Position numbers and translations under genes: made by a program. DNA of 64,000 bases. It comes from Aporrectodea caliginosa. Taxonomy: Eukaryota; Annelida; Clitellata; Crassiclitellata; Lumbricidae. The notes beneath the pieces were generated by a model. The model worked only from the letters and a program-made list of their open reading frames with translations, was not told the origin of the DNA and ran no database searches. Shown here piece after piece: positions 58,896 through 64,000 of this stretch (position 1 is its first letter; every line of letters starts with the position of its first letter). The stretch covers positions 690,001-754,000 of the forward strand of contig JACEVL010000080.1 in assembly GCA_020284085.1 (NCBI GenBank). Reading direction: 5' to 3'.

Positions 58896-59440
58896 GTGGT
58901 CCAAAAATATAAAAGGTAGAAAATTAATTTGGGTCACATTTGTTCTTGTTCTATTCAGTTTAGGAAATATTTGGACCAATTTTTGTGGCTTTAGAAGAAT
59001 ATCTAAAGGTGGCTCAATTTTGAATGATAAATATTGTTACTACGAAATTTCCTCAGATATAGTGCAGGCCCCCAATTCATATCTTTGACCAAGAAAATTT
59101 TAAAATTGAAACAAAAAGAAAATCACTGTTTAGTGTTTACTGCTTAGTAAGCTTCTAGTCAATATGAACAACAACAAAATAAGTCTATTTTGAGATATTC
59201 TTTAAGAGAAGCTTTGATGGCTCTGGATTGGGTTTTCCGATGAGCACTGACAACTTGAAGATGGTATTGTTTTTGATTCTCGTTTTTTTTTCTATAGAAG
59301 AGTTGAATGTCTGGATTGAAGCAATCTCCATCGAACTTCAAAAGTGGGGGGGTTTGAGCGATTTTGGCCGAAAGTGGGGGGTTTCATTTTTTCATGATAT
59401 ATCTTTTCTCCTGTATGATTGTGATAATATTAACCCATAT
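58896..59440 (-). mobile_element. DNA transposon 3' relic
   Basis: Minus strand 59159-59300 reads KNENQKQYHLQVVSAHRKTQ, like the C-terminal end of the transposon protein described at 60209. The flank starts agtgtggtccaaaaat, perhaps an element end. Mostly non-coding. Confidence 0.4.
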
Positions 59441-60000
59441 TAAACCATTATCGTGGGATCGAAATTCTCTTGTTTCCATAACAGTAGCAAACGGCTTGTA
59501 CAACAGAACAATTACTGCATAGCCTGCACTGCCATGGGGTGGGGTGGGTTGGAGACCCCGTTATATCAAGGCCCGGACCCCGGTATACCAGGCGTCCGTG
59601 TATCAAGGCAGTTGTACCCTTACGAGTCTACAGCCAACGGGCCAACGGCTTACGCGATATACCGGCCAAACATTTGGGGAGGGTTGAGGACCCTGAGGTT
59701 GCTGCACTAATGACACGGCGGCCCAGACTGGCAGCGTTCTCCGCTGCAAACCTGGAAGCTGCCTCATGTGTATCATCACTTCGGCCGTTATCTGGCTCAG
59801 CCATCGAAATGGCTCATCTCTAGCCCTCTCTGACCTGTCCAGTCAGTGTGTGGCGGACATTTCAAATGAAAATAATATATGCATAGGAGTAATAATTATA
59901 GCCTACGCTGGACTCACGATATATATGAACGCGTTGCGAGTTGATTCATTTAGCCTACTTTATTTCTTCTGACTTCTGAGTGAGTATTTTTTATGAAATG
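59440..60000. other. Unassigned sequence
   Basis: Two overlapping open frames (59453-59710, 59539-59823) are GC-rich but resemble no family I know and lack signals. No gene claimed. Confidence 0.4.
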
Positions 60001-60016
60001 ATACACAATGATAAAC

Positions 60017-60232
60017 AGGGACGAGGTGGTGTAGCGGTATGTTCTCTGCCTTGTAACCGGAAGGTCGCAGGTTGAATCTACCTCAAGCAAGTTGAAGCAA
60101 CTGTGTAGCGACCCTGGACAAGTTGCTCACCCTTAATTGTCTGTGAGGAAGCAGGAAGGCAACGGGAAACCACCTTAATCGTATTATCCCCGGGCGGCAT
60201 AAAAAACAATGGATCTGCCTTCTGGTAGTTAT
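60017..60232 (+). mobile_element. tRNA-derived SINE, family 5, copy 2
   Basis: Same head and body as the copy at 50575 with a duplication in the middle. It ends caatggatctgccttctggt, within the start of the next open frame. Confidence 0.75.
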
Positions 60233-61711
60233 CGTGCTAGCACAGCTGTAGCTACGGAGGTTTCTCTGTTGGAAAAGTCATCTGAGGAAGAGGCGTCATC
60301 AGATAGCTCAGAAAAAGAGCCAGAACCTTCGACGTCTACTTTGCCACCAAAGCGGCGAAAGGGAACAACCTCTGTTGTTTCTTGTGATGTTGCAGCAGCT
60401 CTAGATCGCACCAAAACCAGCAGCAGGAAGACCTCTCACATTTTGCTTGCTCTCGCAGCATCCATTCTATATGCAGCACCAGCTGGTGAGCTGATGATCA
60501 GTCCTTCAATGATCCAACGAGCTAGGAAAGATAACCGTGCAGCCCTAGAAGCAGAGATTTCGCGAATCCTTCGATCCGAAGATTCCTCTTACTCTTCACT
60601 GGGAAGGCAAGATCATGCCAGATCATACAGGGACAGAACGAGGGTGTGTTGATCGCCTTCCAAAAATGGTCTCTGGCAAGGATGTGACCAAGCTAATTAG
60701 CCATCCCCAAACTCAAATCCGGGACAGCTGCCATCATGTCAGATGCATGTTTGGCCGAGATAAGAAGTTGGGGATTGTGGCCATGTATTGTAAGACAGCG
60801 GCAAGTAAAACAGGTTGTAAGGGCGGCGTATGCATCAAGCTGGAAACCTCTGCATTGCAGCAACTTAGTACTGAATATCACAGAGACGACTACAAAGAGC
60901 TGCTAGAGCTAACAGTCCAACAAAAGGAATAAAGTTCAGGTACCCAGGGGCATTTCACCGCGCGCGTTGGATGGCACGTGCGATCTATGTGACAATCCTA
61001 CTCTCAAAAGGTGTTGAATCATTTACTTCGAGTGTCACTTTTTGTGACAACAACTTACGTGAAGTACTGGTTCACCTGTACCTCACCCAATGAAGCTCAA
61101 AGAACGATCTGGAATTTTTGAAGGCAATCCATACTTATCAAGACAAGGAAGTCTCACAGGTCGCCCTAACAGTATTTTCCAGACACCTTTGGTATTTGTC
61201 GGAGACCCTGGTTGGTCTAAGGCTCTAAGCCTTTTTGACGATTCAGTCACCGTCGACGAAAAGCAGAGCATGGTCTATAGACTCTATGCTATAGACCATG
61301 CATTACTGATCTGATCATCAGATCCCTAATTGTTGCCTGATTGTTGCGCATGTGCAACAATCAGGGATCTGATGAACCTCCAAAGAGTCTTCCTCGGATA
61401 CATAATCCACCTACAAAGCACTACCCGACTTCTTCACCACTTTAACCACCAAAATATTCCAGATCCTGGGATTGGATGACTCCTTTCTTAATCGAGACCC
61501 GCAACAATGGGAATCTGAACAATCATACAGTGAGGCAAAAGACACAATATCCGCCCTAAGAGTGCCGAACGATTTGGCGGAGAAAGGAGTGGCTCTCATG
61601 CAGTTCTTCAATGAAGCCCTGGTCAGAAAAGAGAAAGAGAAACAGTTTTGTTCTGCAAATGGTCGAGTACCATCGAAACAAATTCCCAAAGGCACTAAAG
61701 GGTATAAGTAA
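60209..61711 (+). pseudogene. DNA transposon protein relic, broken
   Basis: Pieces in three frames. 60209-60652 gives SEEEASSDSSEKEPEPSTST, VVSCDVAAALDRTKTSSRKT and ISPSMIQRARKDNRAALEAE; a frame change leads to KIMPDHTGTERGCVDRLPKM at 60615; the last piece at 61472 gives SFLNRDPQQWESEQSYSEAK, VPNDLAEKGVALMQFFNEAL and RKEKEKQF. Similar proteins (LDRTK-S-RK, VDRLP, NDTAERGV) are widespread, multi-copy and transposon-like in invertebrates; the superfamily is uncertain. Several hairpins interrupt the middle. The upstream ATG lies in SINE sequence. Confidence 0.55.
61268..61376. repeat. Two adjacent hairpins
   Basis: A perfect 13-base-arm hairpin (gcatggtctatag, 61268-61301) and a longer one around gcaacaatcagggatctgat (61316-61376) with a 10-base insertion in the left arm. 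Confidence 0.8.
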
Positions 61712-61874
61712 ATAACAAATAACTGACAGTATTTCCTTTGATTTTGCCTTATATCTTATGTTTAAGTGCTGAAATGTGTGTTTTATCTTTGAAAATTGCA
61801 ATGTATCACGTTGGTTTCTAAGTGATAGTGCTTTGAGCAAGTTGTGAATGTTTTCCGATTTTCATCTAATTTGG

Positions 61875-61967
61875 CAAAATTAATATCGGCCAGTTTGTTT
61901 TTGTGTTACACCTTGAACAGCATTGTTCAAGGTGTAACACAAAACAAACTGGCCGATATTAATTTTG
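61875..61967. repeat. 44-base-arm hairpin
   Basis: Left arm 61875-61919, loop gcat, right arm 61924-61967; one bulged T is the only difference. Almost certainly a recent foldback duplication. Confidence 0.9.
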
Positions 61968-62059
61968 AAACTTCAATTTTTAGACACACCCTAATGTATA
62001 TGGCCATGTATATAGCTCCGTACAAGAACCTCATGAAGACGCTTATCGTAGCTATCCAG

Positions 62060-62290
62060 CTGATCTAAACAAATGCGACTTTAAGAAATTTTGAAAATGT
62101 TTCCTGAGCTGAATTCTGTCCAATGTAACGAATTGTTAATGGAAGACTGTTCCAGTACGAACGTTCAATGCATAAGTGCGCACGGTGCGTCTCTGTCGAT
62201 GCACGGGAGCTTGGGACCATCAAGTCCCCGTGAGTTCCTGAGCGTAAGGATCGACGACCTGGCTGGTTGGAAACGTAACCCACTGGCTGT
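62060..62290 (-). mobile_element. LINE RT C-terminal relic
   Basis: Minus strand reads LRSGTHGDLMVPSSRASTET then YWNSLPLTIRYIG and FSKFLK, the GDL-VP-R...WNSLP-IR signature of CR1/L2-like elements. Confidence 0.65.
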
Positions 62291-62294
62291 TTGA

Positions 62295-63590
62295 AACGTA
62301 ATTTTGCTAACTATGCTACTTTATTTGAATAACAGTTGACGTGCTAACAATGAATCGATTTTACTAGACTACAACGTAACTGTATGCTATGAAATTCAAC
62401 GAAGGGTATAAGGTACCAAAAATAGCAGCTAAACAAACAGCTTACTGCAAGTCACATTACTGTTGACGTCACAATGAACCAGAAACTAAAAAGATTTTAG
62501 GAAAAACGGACAGGCAAAACGTAAAGGGAGAAAAAGTGAATGGAAAACTTAAATCACTTGCAACGTGTTCCAAACGTTAAAAGTGCTCATTTGCTTTTTT
62601 TAAATCTGGAATATTGCAGGGTAAAGTGATATTTCAAATTAAGAAATTCGCGGGGTCATTTACGACCCCAACAATCCATAATGTAGGCATCACCACGCCA
62701 CCCATTCCCGATATGTTTTCTTTACAGCTGGAAAGAAATGTGAAAAATTCCCAAAATTTTAGGGCTGCGAATCGATCATGCCAAAAATTAGTTTTTCCAT
62801 GATCGATTAATTTTTTTAACTTATTTCACGAGGTCAAGCGGCCCATTTCCGGAGTAAACAATTTGGTGAACAATGACAATGATAATGTGAAACGTTTGAG
62901 TGGAAAAATAAGCGATAATTTTGCATTAAAGTAAATGCTGATGGAAAAGTCGAAGATGGCGACAAAATTGACCGTCTTCATTGCAATAAACAGTTCGATT
63001 GACGTTTTTAAGAATGGAAGTGGTAACTAACTCAGTGACTACATTTTAAACAGTTTTTCATCTTTACGTAACAGATACCAAATTAATCCAAATTAATCGA
63101 TTAATCGAAGTTAATTTTGTGTACATTAATCGTTTAAAAAGTTTTTAATCGGAACCAGCCCTACTAAATTTTTTTGGACATATATTCAACAGTCAAAATT
63201 TTATAACAATCAAACCCTAACTACACCGGGTGGGGTCTTGAATAACCCGGTATGGTTATGGTTAAATATCCGGCTTAGCGCGGTCTGTTCTCGAGGACCT
63301 TCAATGGCATGGCACCCATTCAAATGGACAGCGGTAGCGGTAGTAAAGGGCCTCATTCATTGAAAAATAATCAGGGTCAAGTCGATATTAAAACCGAGTA
63401 CATTTTTTGTACATTTGAGTCATCGCTCGCCCTAGACACATAATTATATAGATCACACCTATACGTTTCAGCGCACTTATGTTGACTACGCATGCATTAG
63501 CTTGTGCTGGGTTAAAGGCAAGCTTGTCATAATAAAAAAATGCGCCCCCAAAAATATTAGGCAATTGTCTCGTCACGTGTTCGAGTCTCT
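62295..63590. other. No gene seen
   Basis: AT-rich sequence with short inverted words (gaatcgatcatg/catgatcgatta near 62770-62808). No exon of the chitinase array and no recognised element. Confidence 0.5.
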
Positions 63591-64000
63591 GATTAGTCGA
63601 CCAAACTGTTCCTCTCTTTCTCTGCTTGCCACTGCCTTCTGTCTATTTCACTGTATTGGTCTGTGCGTTTGTTCGCCTTTAGGCCTATGTGTATTAATTA
63701 TCGATTTATCTCTCTAACTCTCTGAATTTCTTGTTCTCCTTCCTTTCTCCGTCCGTCTCTCTCTTTGTTTCTGTCTGTGATTATTCGATCAATGATTAAG
63801 TTGCTTCTCTTTCCTCCACTAACCTCTGCTTCCTATATATTTCACTGTCTGTCTCGGTCTGTGCGTTTCTTCATCTTTCTGTGCTAATCTCTGTATGTGG
63901 ATGTATCTCTGCCTCTCTGTATGTCTCGTTCTGTATGCCTGTTTCTCTCCCTGAATCTTTCGGTCTGTCTCTCGCTCACGTTTCACACCCATCTGTCTAT
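63590..64000. repeat. Degenerate (TCTG/TCTC)n tract
   Basis: About 400 bases of pyrimidine-rich strand with recurrent tctctgtctg words, a decayed microsatellite. Confidence 0.7.

Noticed and set aside
57936..64000. Unit 5 exons 7-10
   Set aside because: Searched for the ICSLMD, GFAGWM and NLCAN coding words and the exon 7 start atctgttcgttgatgg; none occur, so the 3' end is either lost or beyond the window.

Overview
The window is animal nuclear DNA. It has spliced genes with short exons and GT/AG introns, abundant microsatellites, many tRNA-derived SINEs, several decayed non-LTR retrotransposons and many non-autonomous DNA transposons. The host genes are secreted chitinase-family proteins: a signal peptide, a glycoside hydrolase family 18 (GH18) barrel, a Thr-rich linker and a six-cysteine CBM14 (peritrophin-A type) chitin-binding domain. 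Gene type and repeat style suggest a marine invertebrate, perhaps a deuterostome such as an echinoderm or lancelet. The phylum cannot be fixed from sequence alone.

The real genes form one head-to-tail array on the + strand. A ten-exon model fits the units: exon 1 signal peptide, exon 2 first barrel strand, exon 3 catalytic-motif strand, exons 4-8 rest of the barrel, exon 9 linker, exon 10 CBM14 and stop. Unit 1 (exons 7-10, 778-3548) enters from the left edge. Unit 2 (4848-12103) has exon 1 and exons 6-10 but not 2-5. Unit 3 (13904-31860) has exons 1-7, then a broken second exon 5 and a second set of exons 6-10; it is the only unit that can give a full-length product (477 aa). Unit 4 (35168-44388) has exons 1-4, 9 and 10 around an assembly gap. 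Unit 5 (47804-56862) has exons 1-6, after which homology to the other units stops near 57936. Exons present are nearly always open with intact splice sites, so the units look like recent mosaics of one ancestral gene rather than old pseudogenes.

The units differ where catalysis is decided. Units 3 and 4 keep the DxxDxDxE acid but lose the GGWNF-like loop. Unit 5 keeps that loop but has His in place of the catalytic Glu. The Trp usual in the late-barrel MVWA motif is Ala, Tyr or Asp in all three exon 8 copies. The cluster may be turning into chitin-binding, chitinase-like proteins.

Each spacer repeats the same order: 3' UTR with poly(A) signal, a palindrome plus a conserved GC-rich block, a conserved upstream region, a TATA box, then exon 1. 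Introns hold shared (pre-duplication) SINE and LINE relics as well as unit-specific insertions: hAT-type and CCGG-targeting MITEs, a foldback mariner-like element, a Helitron, and a four-unit satellite derived from a MITE. Intron 5 carries (TATC)n-type microsatellites up to 1 kb, and rearrangement breakpoints cluster there. From about 57.9 kb to the end there is no recognisable host gene: a hAT-like relic, fragments of a DNA transposon, SINEs, a LINE relic, hairpins and pyrimidine-rich sequence.
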